Made by a program: the position numbers and the translations under genes
Assembly (NCBI GenBank): GCA_041649295.1
Contig: JBAZNI010000001.1
Coordinates: 62,001 to 126,000, forward strand
Length of the DNA: 64,000 bases
Direction of reading: 5' to 3'
Source of the DNA: JACPLR01 sp041649295
Lineage (GTDB): Archaea; Nanobdellota; Nanobdellia; Pacearchaeales; GW2011-AR1
Notes under the pieces: generated by a model
The model's database searches: none
What the model was told of the DNA's origin: nothing
The model's input: the letters and a program-made list of their open reading frames with translations, nothing else
In this document: positions 1 through 7,519 of the stretch, piece after piece
Layout: every line of letters starts with the position of its first letter
Position numbering within the stretch: position 1 is the first letter of the stretch

Positions 1-1626
1 GTATATCTTGTCAATGCCTGTTAATCTTGGAGGTTTTTTTGCTTTTCCACCTTTTTTAGATATTGAGTAACCTCCTTCTGTAACTTTTCCTGCAATATTT
101 GATTTAGCACCACAGTCTCCTAAATTCTGGCAGTATTCATTCATTTGAGCAGTAAATATTATCTTTTCACATTCGCAGTTTTTTACACACTCCCATTTAC
201 AAAAAGGTGCAATCCCCTTTTTTTGGTAAACAACAGTGCAGGTTTTTGTTCCTTTACTGCACGGATTATCACTTTGTCCTAAGTTTCCAAGTGCTCCTAA
301 TCCACTTGATGATAGCTGTCCTCCTAATTCTCCTGTTAACTGGTCTGTTGCACCCTCAACAATTCCTCCTAATTCAAACCCCGGAGGGTATTTTGGAACA
401 CATCCTGTAAAATAAAAATCATTAGATACATAAACAACTTTTGGCATGCAGTCAGGATTTTGGGCGCAATTAAGAACAGTTCTACCTCCACAATCTTCCC
501 ACATGTTGGTTCTGCAAAAAGCTCCGCTCTGGTCAGGTAAACTGCTAGAAACTAATCCACTAACTCCAGGAATATCCGCAGCTAATCCTCCGACAACACT
601 CCCCATTGCAGATGTTTCAACGCAAATTTCCTTCCGATAATCTGCACAAGGTTCTGTTTTTATCTCTCCATTTACGCATAATTCCCTATAATGTCTGCTG
701 CCGACAACATCCCTGCCACTTCCAACAACTCCGTCATAAACACACCACGATTCCCCATTCTTCCTTGTTTTTAATCCATCTTTGCAATTTAAATTTCTGC
801 AAGTGTAATCTCCATTTAATTTTTTCTTATCAACGCCTTTTCTATAAGCGCCACAGATACTTCCTTTATTATAGTCGCAATTCCCGCATGTAGATAGTAG
901 CGAGTTATCACCAATTGGATTGCAGGATAATTCTTTGCTTAAAACTTTGCCATTATTCCACGAACGAGCTTTGTTAGAATCATAGATATTTTCAGGATTT
1001 CCGCACGAATCAAACCAATACACCTCATCTTTTTCATCTACACACCCAGTTGTTTTTTGCCTTTCACAGTTTGTTTCTAGTTCAGGGTTTGAACATAAGT
1101 AATTATTAAAAAATTCTCCTCTTACAGAATCACATTCTGTCTTAGTTGTAAATTTGCAGTTATACTTAACTTCACTTTCTGTTTTAAATCTGCACGCACC
1201 CTTTTCCAAACTTTGAGTTGATTCAATACATGATAATTCACTAGTTATTGATTTGTCAAATTTAGATTCAACTCCAAACATTTCACTTAATTTTGAACAT
1301 CTTGTTTCTGTTACTAATTGGGATTCTAACCCTAAAGAACAGCATCCTTTTGCGCATAATAAATTGTCGCACCCCTCTCCTGCTATCCATTTTCCATTTT
1401 CATTAGCTTCGCATGTTTTACTTCCTGAATTAGGAGAGCACAAACCTTCTTCTGTATCAAAACAACATCCAGGAGTTCCACCTGAGCTTTCTAAGGTACC
1501 TTCAATGCTAAAATCATCAGCAGCAGAAACAGGTTTAATTTCTAAACCAACTAAATAAGCAAATGCCACAATCCCAAATATCAATAAAGTTATTTCAAAT
1601 GTAGATATTTTTCCTTTAGTTTTCAT
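1..1626 (-). CDS. Large cysteine-rich membrane-anchored surface protein (3' end outside window)
   Basis: The minus-strand frame is open from an ATG at 1626 to the window edge (542 codons, no stop). The first ~30 residues are basic and then hydrophobic (MKTKGKISTFEITLL, then IFGIVAFAYLVG), which reads as a pilin-like class III signal or membrane anchor. The rest is rich in Cys pairs and looks like a disulfide-stabilised extracellular protein. The start overlaps the stop of the upstream pilin-like gene as ATGA, so the two are translationally coupled in one operon. I recognise no enzymatic domain. Surface location is inferred from the leader and the Cys content. Confidence 0.8.
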   Translation of the reverse strand, partial: MKTKGKISTFEITLLIFGIVAFAYLVGLEIKPVSAADDFSIEGTLESSGGTPGCCFDTEEGLCSPNSGSKTCEANENGKWIAGEGCDNLLCAKGCCSLGLESQLVTETRCSKLSEMFGVESKFDKSITSELSCIESTQSLEKGACRFKTESEVKYNCKFTTKTECDSVRGEFFNNYLCSNPELETNCERQKTTGCVDEKDEVYWFDSCGNPENIYDSNKARSWNNGKVLSKELSCNPIGDNSLLSTCGNCDYNKGSICGAYRKGVDKKKLNGDYTCRNLNCKDGLKTRKNGESWCVYDGVVGSGRDVVGSRHYRELCVNGEIKTEPCADYRKEICVETSAMGSVVGGLAADIPGVSGLVSSSLPDQSGAFCRTNMWEDCGGRTVLNCAQNPDCMPKVVYVSNDFYFTGCVPKYPPGFELGGIVEGATDQLTGELGGQLSSSGLGALGNLGQSDNPCSKGTKTCTVVYQKKGIAPFCKWECVKNCECEKIIFTAQMNEYCQNLGDCGAKSNIAGKVTEGGYSISKKGGKAKKPPRLTGIDKIY

Positions 1627-2396
1627 GGAGTCTCTAATACGCATCCGCGGACAGCGAACCCCCACAATTTATTTGTTCTTGTATCTTTAACAGTATAAAT
1701 TTTATTGTCATCGCCTGTCTGGAATTTCTCAATATTTGCCCATGTATTTGCTCTCATAATTAGAGGATAATCTGAATTGCAGTATTTTGCTTCTTGTTCT
1801 ATTATTGTATGGACAACAACAGCAATATTATAAATAGGGCTTGGAATCTGAATTTCATATTTGCTAAATCCTTTTTTATCATCTGCTTTTGAAATTTTAA
1901 ATTCCCGGTTTATATTAATTTCTATTTTTCCAGAAAGCAGAACAACTTCATAATCCATATCTTTTTCAAGAACAACTTCATACCCCTCTTTTTCATATTT
2001 TGCTTTTATATCATTAAAGCATTTTTGGGCTTTTGGCAGGGAATAATCATAAATTTCATCTTCTATATGATTTATTAAAACAGGATTTACAGGCTGGCAT
2101 TTTGCATTGTTTTTTGAAGTATAGCATAAATAAGGGTATTCTTTATTTTCGAATTTTTTAACTTCATTTGGCAGTTTTACATAACCTCCGTTATCAATAA
2201 TCATATTTGATGCATCTTCAACAGCTTCTCTTACACACTGCATAACCTCCTGATTTGGCTCTTGTGATGGTTTTGGGGATATTGGAAGTTTTCCATTTTT
2301 ATATAGAATAAATAAAAAAATAACAGCCACAATTATTAATACTGCAATAATTATAAAAATTGTCACCTGCCCTTTTTTATTTTTCACCTTTTTCAT
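1623..2396 (-). CDS. Pilin-like membrane-anchored protein
   Basis: 257 residues. The N-terminus reads KKGQVTIFIIIAVLIIVAV, a basic stretch, a G-Q junction and then a long hydrophobic helix, typical of archaeal class III (type IV pilin-like) signal peptides in DPANN genomes. The remainder is a hydrophilic extracellular domain with a few Cys (YCNSDYPLI, RGCVLETP) that I cannot assign. Its start overlaps the stop of the small RHH gene upstream and its stop overlaps the start of the Cys-rich gene downstream, both as ATGA, giving a tight three-gene operon. It may be part of a pilus or a cell-surface complex; this is inference. Confidence 0.75.
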   Translation of the reverse strand: MKKVKNKKGQVTIFIIIAVLIIVAVIFLFILYKNGKLPISPKPSQEPNQEVMQCVREAVEDASNMIIDNGGYVKLPNEVKKFENKEYPYLCYTSKNNAKCQPVNPVLINHIEDEIYDYSLPKAQKCFNDIKAKYEKEGYEVVLEKDMDYEVVLLSGKIEININREFKISKADDKKGFSKYEIQIPSPIYNIAVVVHTIIEQEAKYCNSDYPLIMRANTWANIEKFQTGDDNKIYTVKDTRTNKLWGFAVRGCVLETP

Positions 2397-2530
2397 TTTT
2401 TACTATTCACTAAGTTTAATATTGCTTCCTCAATAGCATGAGAAACATTCCTGAAACTTGATTTTTTTAAGAAATCCTCTAATTTTTTTTTAGTGCTCTC
2501 TTCAATAGTCGCAGACACCCTTACTTTCAT
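2393..2530 (-). CDS. Small ribbon-helix-helix (CopG/MetJ-like) DNA-binding protein
   Basis: A 45-residue gene starting MKVRVSATIEESTKKKLEDF and ending LNLVNSKK. A short beta strand (KVRVSATI) followed by two predicted helices (ESTKKKLEDFLKK and VSHAIEEAILNLV) matches the RHH fold that dimerises to bind operators. A TATA-like box (minus-strand TATATAAAG near 2555) lies 25 bases before the ATG, and the stop overlaps the next start as ATGA. It heads the pilin-like operon, so it may autoregulate that operon. It could also be an orphan antitoxin; no toxin gene adjoins it. Confidence 0.7.
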   Translation of the reverse strand: MKVRVSATIEESTKKKLEDFLKKSSFRNVSHAIEEAILNLVNSKK

Positions 2531-2633
2531 TTAATTAATACAAAATAATACTTTATATACTTTTTCATATTTAGTGGATTTTGTGTGATGAAGTAATATA
2601 AACAAGTAGGTAATAAATAATCACCCCCTACAA

Positions 2634-3275
2634 TTACATTGGGTAATAAATTCCATCGATGCATACTTGACCAGCAGGACGAATACTTGATTCGTGGTAA
2701 TCAATGAAACAATAATCTCGAATAAGACTTGCAAATGGAAATGCTTTTATAGCGCATTCTTTTGCTGCTTCCAGCCCCACTCTACAACAATTTGTAATTT
2801 TATAATATTTTGGTTTAACACAAGTTCCAGTTTCCTTGCCTTTTGGTATGCAACATTTTGTAGGTATAGCATTTATATAGATGCCATAACAATTGGAATT
2901 AGTTTTACATCCACATTTAGATGCAGTTACACCGTTAGTATTTTGAAAATTATTAATACATATGTGCCCTGCAGAACTTTTTGAACAGTCTGAATCAAGA
3001 CTGCAAAATACACAATGGCAGTCATGCGGATCAAGACTTGAGCATCCAAGAGTGGTGTCTATTTTCATAACACATCGTGGTGTTCCACGTTCACAATGTT
3101 CATCATTATAACAACAAGAACCTTCTTTTGGATTTTTACATCCCTCATCACCAGGGCTAAGTAAAATATTTTTGCTTTTCAAATAATTTCCAACACCAAC
3201 CAAAACAAGAGCAATTATCAAAACAGAAATAACAATATAAATAAGTTTCCTGTTTTTCCTAACCCCTTTTTTCAT
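2634..3275 (-). CDS. Cysteine-rich secreted or membrane-anchored protein
   Basis: 213 residues. A basic N-terminus (MKKGVRKNRK) is followed by one hydrophobic helix (LIYIVISVLIIALVLVGVG), then an extracytoplasmic part with more than 20 Cys, including CC pairs and C-x-C motifs (GSCCYNDEHC, HDCHCVFC, KCGCKTNSNC). The pattern suggests several disulfide-knotted modules repeated along the chain. It is divergent from the gene at 3326, with about 50 bases between the starts. I do not recognise a family; it resembles other Cys-rich surface proteins in this window. Confidence 0.7.
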   Translation of the reverse strand: MKKGVRKNRKLIYIVISVLIIALVLVGVGNYLKSKNILLSPGDEGCKNPKEGSCCYNDEHCERGTPRCVMKIDTTLGCSSLDPHDCHCVFCSLDSDCSKSSAGHICINNFQNTNGVTASKCGCKTNSNCYGIYINAIPTKCCIPKGKETGTCVKPKYYKITNCCRVGLEAAKECAIKAFPFASLIRDYCFIDYHESSIRPAGQVCIDGIYYPM

Positions 3276-3325
3276 TTTTATCTAAATTGAACAGTATTTA
3301 TAAATATTGTTATTTTTTACAGAAT

Positions 3326-3961
3326 ATGTTAAATAATAAAACTAAAAAAATAATTTTATTGGTATCCGGAAGTTTTTTTATCTTATTTGGATTATTTGCA
3401 ATGTTTTTTTCAGTTTATAATGGGACCCCTGAATGGATTTTATGGGCGTGCTATATTGGAATGATAATAATTGGAATTGGAATTCTTATAAAAGATGGAG
3501 AGTTAATTGCGAGCCAGTTAAATATTTTAACAATTCCCTTATTGCTTTGGACTTTTGATTTTATTTACACTTTATTTACTGGCAGGAATATTTTAGGAAT
3601 GGCAGAATATTTTTTTGATAGAGTTGATTTAGTTCCAAAAGTAATAAGTTTAGAACATTTATTCCTCCTTCCTATTGGATTTTTTGCACTTTATCTTATA
3701 GGGTTGAAAGAAAGAGATTCATGGAAGATAAGTTATATTCAGCTTACAGCAGTCTTTTTGATAATGAAACTATTTAGAATAACAGATTCAAATGTAAATT
3801 GTATTTCTTACCCTTGCTGGAATTTCCCGATTTTTCAGCCGTATTTTATTGAATGGTTCTTAATTATTTTTACAGCAGTTGCACTTACATCCTTTATGAT
3901 TAATAAACTTTTTTTAACAAAAACCACTAATCCTCATTATCAACTCTTGGAGCAAGGATAA
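3326..3961 (+). CDS. Multi-pass membrane protein, unknown function
   Basis: I chose the ATG at 3326 rather than an upstream TTG at 3287, because a TATA-like box (tttataaata near 3300) lies about 26 bases before it and the TTG would sit upstream of that box. The 211-residue product has about six hydrophobic helices (IILLVSGSFFILFGLFAMFF, ILWACYIGMIIIGIGILI, and others). No recognisable active site. Its 3' end overlaps the 3' end of the PCNA gene by about 35 bases in convergent orientation. Confidence 0.7.
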   Translation: MLNNKTKKIILLVSGSFFILFGLFAMFFSVYNGTPEWILWACYIGMIIIGIGILIKDGELIASQLNILTIPLLLWTFDFIYTLFTGRNILGMAEYFFDRVDLVPKVISLEHLFLLPIGFFALYLIGLKERDSWKISYIQLTAVFLIMKLFRITDSNVNCISYPCWNFPIFQPYFIEWFLIIFTAVALTSFMINKLFLTKTTNPHYQLLEQG

Positions 3962-4652
3962 AAGAGAGATTTACATTGTTTATTTTGAAATCGAGCTTGA
4001 CAGGATGGTCTGATGAAAAATTTACATAAACTGTATCAGTTAATTTGCTTGCTTTGATAAATTTCTGAAGATATTCCAGGCTGTATTTTGATTTTGATTC
4101 GCCCGAGATTATTTTAACTTCATCTGTTGAAAATTCAGCTCTTGCAGAGTTTAATCCTGATGCTTCAATAACAAAACTTTCAGGAGTTGCAATCAGAGTG
4201 CATGCGTCTGCGACAACTAGACAATCTTCAACTGCATCAACCAAATCCTGTGAATTCATCTGTATCTGGGATAAAAATTCCAAACTTGGAGGTTCTTTGT
4301 CCTCACTTTCTATTTCAATTAGTGCTATTGAAAAACTTCTTTTAACTCTGTCAAAAATATCGATTTTAAGAGCTCCTTCACTGCTTTCAAGAGATATGTA
4401 GCTTCCTGCTTTTGCTCTTTTTAAAACCGCTTTTAAATTATCGAGATTTACGCCAAGAATCTCATTTCCCCCATTGAATTCACTAAATGACTCTTTTGGA
4501 ATTTTAAAAGAAACCATTGCAACATTTGCAGGGTCAATTGCATTTATTCTAATGCCTGTTCCATCTACTTTGATTTTAACTTCTGTAACAAGCTCTGAAA
4601 TTATAGATATAATATCTGATAACACCTTAGGATTCTCAAGTTTAGCAAACAT
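3927..4652 (-). CDS. pcn: DNA polymerase sliding clamp (PCNA)
   Basis: 241 residues, the usual PCNA length. The N-terminus MFAKLENPKVLSDIISIISE, then GTGIRINAIDPANVAMVSFKIPKE in shape, and the C-terminal LAPRVDNED tail are typical of archaeal/eukaryotic clamps. The protein forms a ring that tethers the replicative polymerase and other PIP-box partners to DNA. The ATG at 4652 matches the family start, and a TATA-like box (minus CTTAAAAG at 4674-4681) lies about 26 bases upstream; a TTG at 4658 is less likely. It overlaps the convergent membrane-protein gene. Confidence 0.95.
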   Translation of the reverse strand: MFAKLENPKVLSDIISIISELVTEVKIKVDGTGIRINAIDPANVAMVSFKIPKESFSEFNGGNEILGVNLDNLKAVLKRAKAGSYISLESSEGALKIDIFDRVKRSFSIALIEIESEDKEPPSLEFLSQIQMNSQDLVDAVEDCLVVADACTLIATPESFVIEASGLNSARAEFSTDEVKIISGESKSKYSLEYLQKFIKASKLTDTVYVNFSSDHPVKLDFKINNVNLSFILAPRVDNED

Positions 4653-4747
4653 ATTCAACTTAATATGAGTTTGCTTTTAAGTTTTGTTATAGTTCTGTTG
4701 CTATAGTAAGAGGCATAAAATAAGAAGAATTGTCTCCTTAAAGTTAA

Positions 4748-5074
4748 TCAAAAAATAATAATTCCTCTTTCTTTTGCTTCTTTTGCAATTGTAACCATCT
4801 TAGACAATCGGTTAAACTCTTTCGGAGTATAGCAAATAACCTCCAAATCAATATATTCATCCCAATATCCAATAACTTCAGACATTCTTTTTCTAAATGG
4901 GACCCCTTTAAAATCTTTTGAGATTAATATTAAATCCACATCGCTGTTAAATACCCAATCTCCTCTCGCTCTGCTTCCAAATAAGATAGCTCTGTCTATT
5001 TTAAATTTTTTATTTACTTTTTTAAGATATTCGTTTAGCAATTTAATTACTCTTTCATTTGTGTACTTATCCAT
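4748..5074 (-). CDS. MNT-type nucleotidyltransferase (antitoxin-like partner of HEPN)
   Basis: 108 residues with the nucleotidyltransferase signature: FGSRARGDW followed by SDVDLILI, i.e. GS-x10-D-x-D, giving two metal-binding Asp residues, and a third acidic residue in YIDLEVI. Its start overlaps the 3' end of the HEPN gene by 28 bases, so the two are co-translated. In the characterised HepT/MntA systems the MNT protein adenylylates the HEPN ribonuclease to silence it. That this pair works the same way is inference. Confidence 0.85.
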   Translation of the reverse strand: MDKYTNERVIKLLNEYLKKVNKKFKIDRAILFGSRARGDWVFNSDVDLILISKDFKGVPFRKRMSEVIGYWDEYIDLEVICYTPKEFNRLSKMVTIAKEAKERGIIIF

Positions 5075-5427
5075 TCAATTACCTCCTTCGTGTTATTTAG
5101 TAGTTTTAGACTTTCTTTTTTACTATAAAGTTTATAAGGTATTTCTCCACTTGCATCAGCATATCTTGTAGCATAATATTCTGGAGATATATTTTTTAAA
5201 GTTTCTTCATACCTCTTTGGGATTCCTGCAATTCTTCCCAATTTAATTAAGGAGTGGATAAACGGATTTTCTTTATTATACAAAAGAATATACGATTTAA
5301 GTGCTTTTTCTAAAGATTGCTGGCACCAAAAAACAGAAGCATAATAATCCCCTGATTTTAAACTGTTCTCAGCAGTTCTAAGGTCAGCTTTTGCCTGTTC
5401 CCAGTTGTTTTTTATTTCTTCTCTCAT
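5047..5427 (-). CDS. HEPN-domain protein
   Basis: An all-alpha HEPN domain (PF05168-like): the central FWCQQSLEKALKSYILLY helix, IHSLIKL, and a late ATRYADA segment are typical of the family. I prefer the ATG at 5427 (MREEIKNNW) to a TTG at 5442, since a TATA-like box (minus TTTAAATA near 5452) lies about 26 bases upstream. The classic ribonuclease motif R-x4-6-H is not clear in the sequence, so it may be a substrate-binding HEPN protein rather than an RNase toxin. It overlaps the downstream MNT gene. Confidence 0.8.
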   Translation of the reverse strand: MREEIKNNWEQAKADLRTAENSLKSGDYYASVFWCQQSLEKALKSYILLYNKENPFIHSLIKLGRIAGIPKRYEETLKNISPEYYATRYADASGEIPYKLYSKKESLKLLNNTKEVIEWISTQMKE

Positions 5428-5573
5428 AATGCTTGTTAGCAAGAAGAATATTTAAACTTTCACTAAGATTTTTACTAATTGTATAGTTTAATGACATGTG
5501 TCTGCGGTTAAACAGATTATGCTATAGATATTTAACTGTCTAAATGTATTTAAAATATTCTTAGCAATTAGAA

Positions 5574-7142
5574 ATGTGTAAAATGGCTGAAAAAGAGGAG
5601 TTTAGCAAAGAAATAAAAGAACAGAGAGTAAGAAAAATAGCACTCTCTTATTATTCTAGAAAAGATGTTTTAGATGCTCTTTACAAATTTTCTGAATACA
5701 GGGAAATCTCCCCTAGGTATTTTGAAGGATTTGGAAAGCGCCCAGATTCATTCCAGTATCCTTCTGATATTCTTGCACTTGTTAAAAAAGGAGCAACAAG
5801 CTTTCATGCAAGTGAAGAATTATGGGCTAATCCCCTTGATTTGATTACAGGAATTGATACAGAAGAGCTTAAAAAACTAAGAACCGGATGGGATTTGGTA
5901 ATAGATATAGACTGCAAATGGATAGAATATAGCAAAAAAGCAGCACAGGCGATTATAAAATCTTTAGAATACATGGGTGTTAAAAATATAGGGGTGAAAT
6001 TCTCGGGCAACAAAGGGTTTCATATAATTGTCCCTTCAAAAGCTTTTCCAGAGAAATTAGGGGATATAAAAACTAGTGATATGTTTCCTGAATGGCCAAG
6101 AGCAATACTGGGATATGTAACTGAACTTTCAAGCCCGATTCTTGCAGATTTAATAAAAGACACAGCATCTGATTTTTCATCAATAAAAGGTTTTACAGGG
6201 ATAAAATGTGAAAACTGCAATAATATATCTCAGGAAAAGTTTAAAGTCACTTTAAGGTGCAATAATCATTCTTCGCCATATATTGAAACATTTAATTCTT
6301 CAACAGGAGAATATTCCAAGAAGAAATGCCCTAATTGCAATAAAGAATTAAAAGAAATAACAAGGGAAAAATATTATTACTGTTCAAAATGCAGTTTAAA
6401 CTCAATTGAGCATAAAGGAAATTTTAATGAGACAATTCTTTCAACAGATTTATATAAGATTTTAGGATTGGATGTCCAGCTGGTTTCTTCACGCCATTTA
6501 TTTAGAATGCCTTATTCTTTGCATGAAAAAACATCATTGGCAAGTGTTGTAATTGATAAAAGTGATTTAAAGAATTTTAGTTTAAAAGATGCAGACCCCC
6601 TTAATATTAAGATTAAAAATTTTATCCCAGATTCAAAAGAAGGTGAAGCAGGAAAACTGCTTTTGCAGGCAATTGACTGGCAGAAGTCGCAGGAAAAAGA
6701 AAATAAGATAACTTATGAAAATAAAGAAAATTCAAAAAGTAAAAAATTTAAGCCACTTGAATTGGGAGCAGTCAGGGAGGAATTTTTCCCTCCTGCAATT
6801 AACAAGATATTAAAAGGTATGACTGATGGAAAAAAAAGGGCGCTATTTATTTTAATAAACTTTTTCCGTTCAATTAATTTAAGTGCAGAAGAAACTGAGA
6901 AAAGAATAAATGAATGGAATAAGCTTAATAGTCCCCAATTAAGACAGGGATATGTTAATTCTCAGTTAATATGGGCAGCAAAGCATGAAATTGTTCCCCC
7001 TCCGAATTTTGATAATGAAATCTATAAGGCAATAGGAGTTTATGAAACAGACAGTTTAAGTGAAAAAGTTAAAAATCCTTTGACATATGTTTCACGCAGA
7101 ATAAATATGGAAAAAAAGCAGAAAAAATATTCTAGAAAATGA
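5574..7142 (+). CDS. priS: Single-chain DNA primase (PriS catalytic domain fused to a PriL-like C-terminus)
   Basis: 522 residues. The catalytic core has VIDID (Asp 111 and 113), the SGNKGFH loop (about residues 144-150) and the later GLDVQ...FRMPYSLHEKT segment that carries the third Asp and the PriS 'R-hP-x-SLH-KT' signature. Two zinc-ribbon-like clusters (CENCNN...C and CPNCNK...YYCSKC) are inserted around 210-285. Residues ~400-500 (FFPPAINKILKG, then KKRALFILINFFRS) resemble the PriL C-terminal domain, but the Cys of the usual FPPC motif is Ala, so the Fe-S cluster is probably lost, as in the single-chain Nanoarchaeum primase. A TATA-like box lies about 24 bases before the ATG. Confidence 0.85.
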   Translation: MCKMAEKEEFSKEIKEQRVRKIALSYYSRKDVLDALYKFSEYREISPRYFEGFGKRPDSFQYPSDILALVKKGATSFHASEELWANPLDLITGIDTEELKKLRTGWDLVIDIDCKWIEYSKKAAQAIIKSLEYMGVKNIGVKFSGNKGFHIIVPSKAFPEKLGDIKTSDMFPEWPRAILGYVTELSSPILADLIKDTASDFSSIKGFTGIKCENCNNISQEKFKVTLRCNNHSSPYIETFNSSTGEYSKKKCPNCNKELKEITREKYYYCSKCSLNSIEHKGNFNETILSTDLYKILGLDVQLVSSRHLFRMPYSLHEKTSLASVVIDKSDLKNFSLKDADPLNIKIKNFIPDSKEGEAGKLLLQAIDWQKSQEKENKITYENKENSKSKKFKPLELGAVREEFFPPAINKILKGMTDGKKRALFILINFFRSINLSAEETEKRINEWNKLNSPQLRQGYVNSQLIWAAKHEIVPPPNFDNEIYKAIGVYETDSLSEKVKNPLTYVSRRINMEKKQKKYSRK

Positions 7143-7175
7143 TTGTTATAATATAGAAAAACTTATATTCTTATT

Positions 7176-7478
7176 ATGTTTAAACCAGATATGCCAGAAA
7201 TAAATAGAGGAGAGTTTATTGAAAAAATAGGATTAGCAGGAGTTATATCTTTCTTTACATCATGTGCTGCCCAAAAGACCCGGGAGATTAACCCTGAGAA
7301 AAGAGATATTTTAGATATTCAAAGAGTTGAACGTTTTGATATTAGTGGAAGAAGGCAGAATTATTATAGGGTTGTATATAAGGGCGATGATGTTAGAAAC
7401 ATTCAATTTAAAGTTACTCCTGATGATAATGATTATAGAAGAGTTGATTTAGAATACAGAAAGGTATATGGGCATTAG
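7176..7478 (+). CDS. Small protein with a hydrophobic N-terminal segment, possible lipoprotein
   Basis: 100 residues. An N-terminal segment GLAGVISFFTSCAAQK could be a membrane segment with a degenerate lipobox (FTSC); the remaining ~65 residues are hydrophilic and mixed alpha/beta in look. It follows the primase gene after 33 bases but has its own TATA-like upstream sequence. I recognise no family. Confidence 0.55.
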   Translation: MFKPDMPEINRGEFIEKIGLAGVISFFTSCAAQKTREINPEKRDILDIQRVERFDISGRRQNYYRVVYKGDDVRNIQFKVTPDDNDYRRVDLEYRKVYGH

Positions 7479-7519
7479 TTGCTCTTAACAAAATTTTTAA
7501 ACTCTCTCTTCTTTAGATT

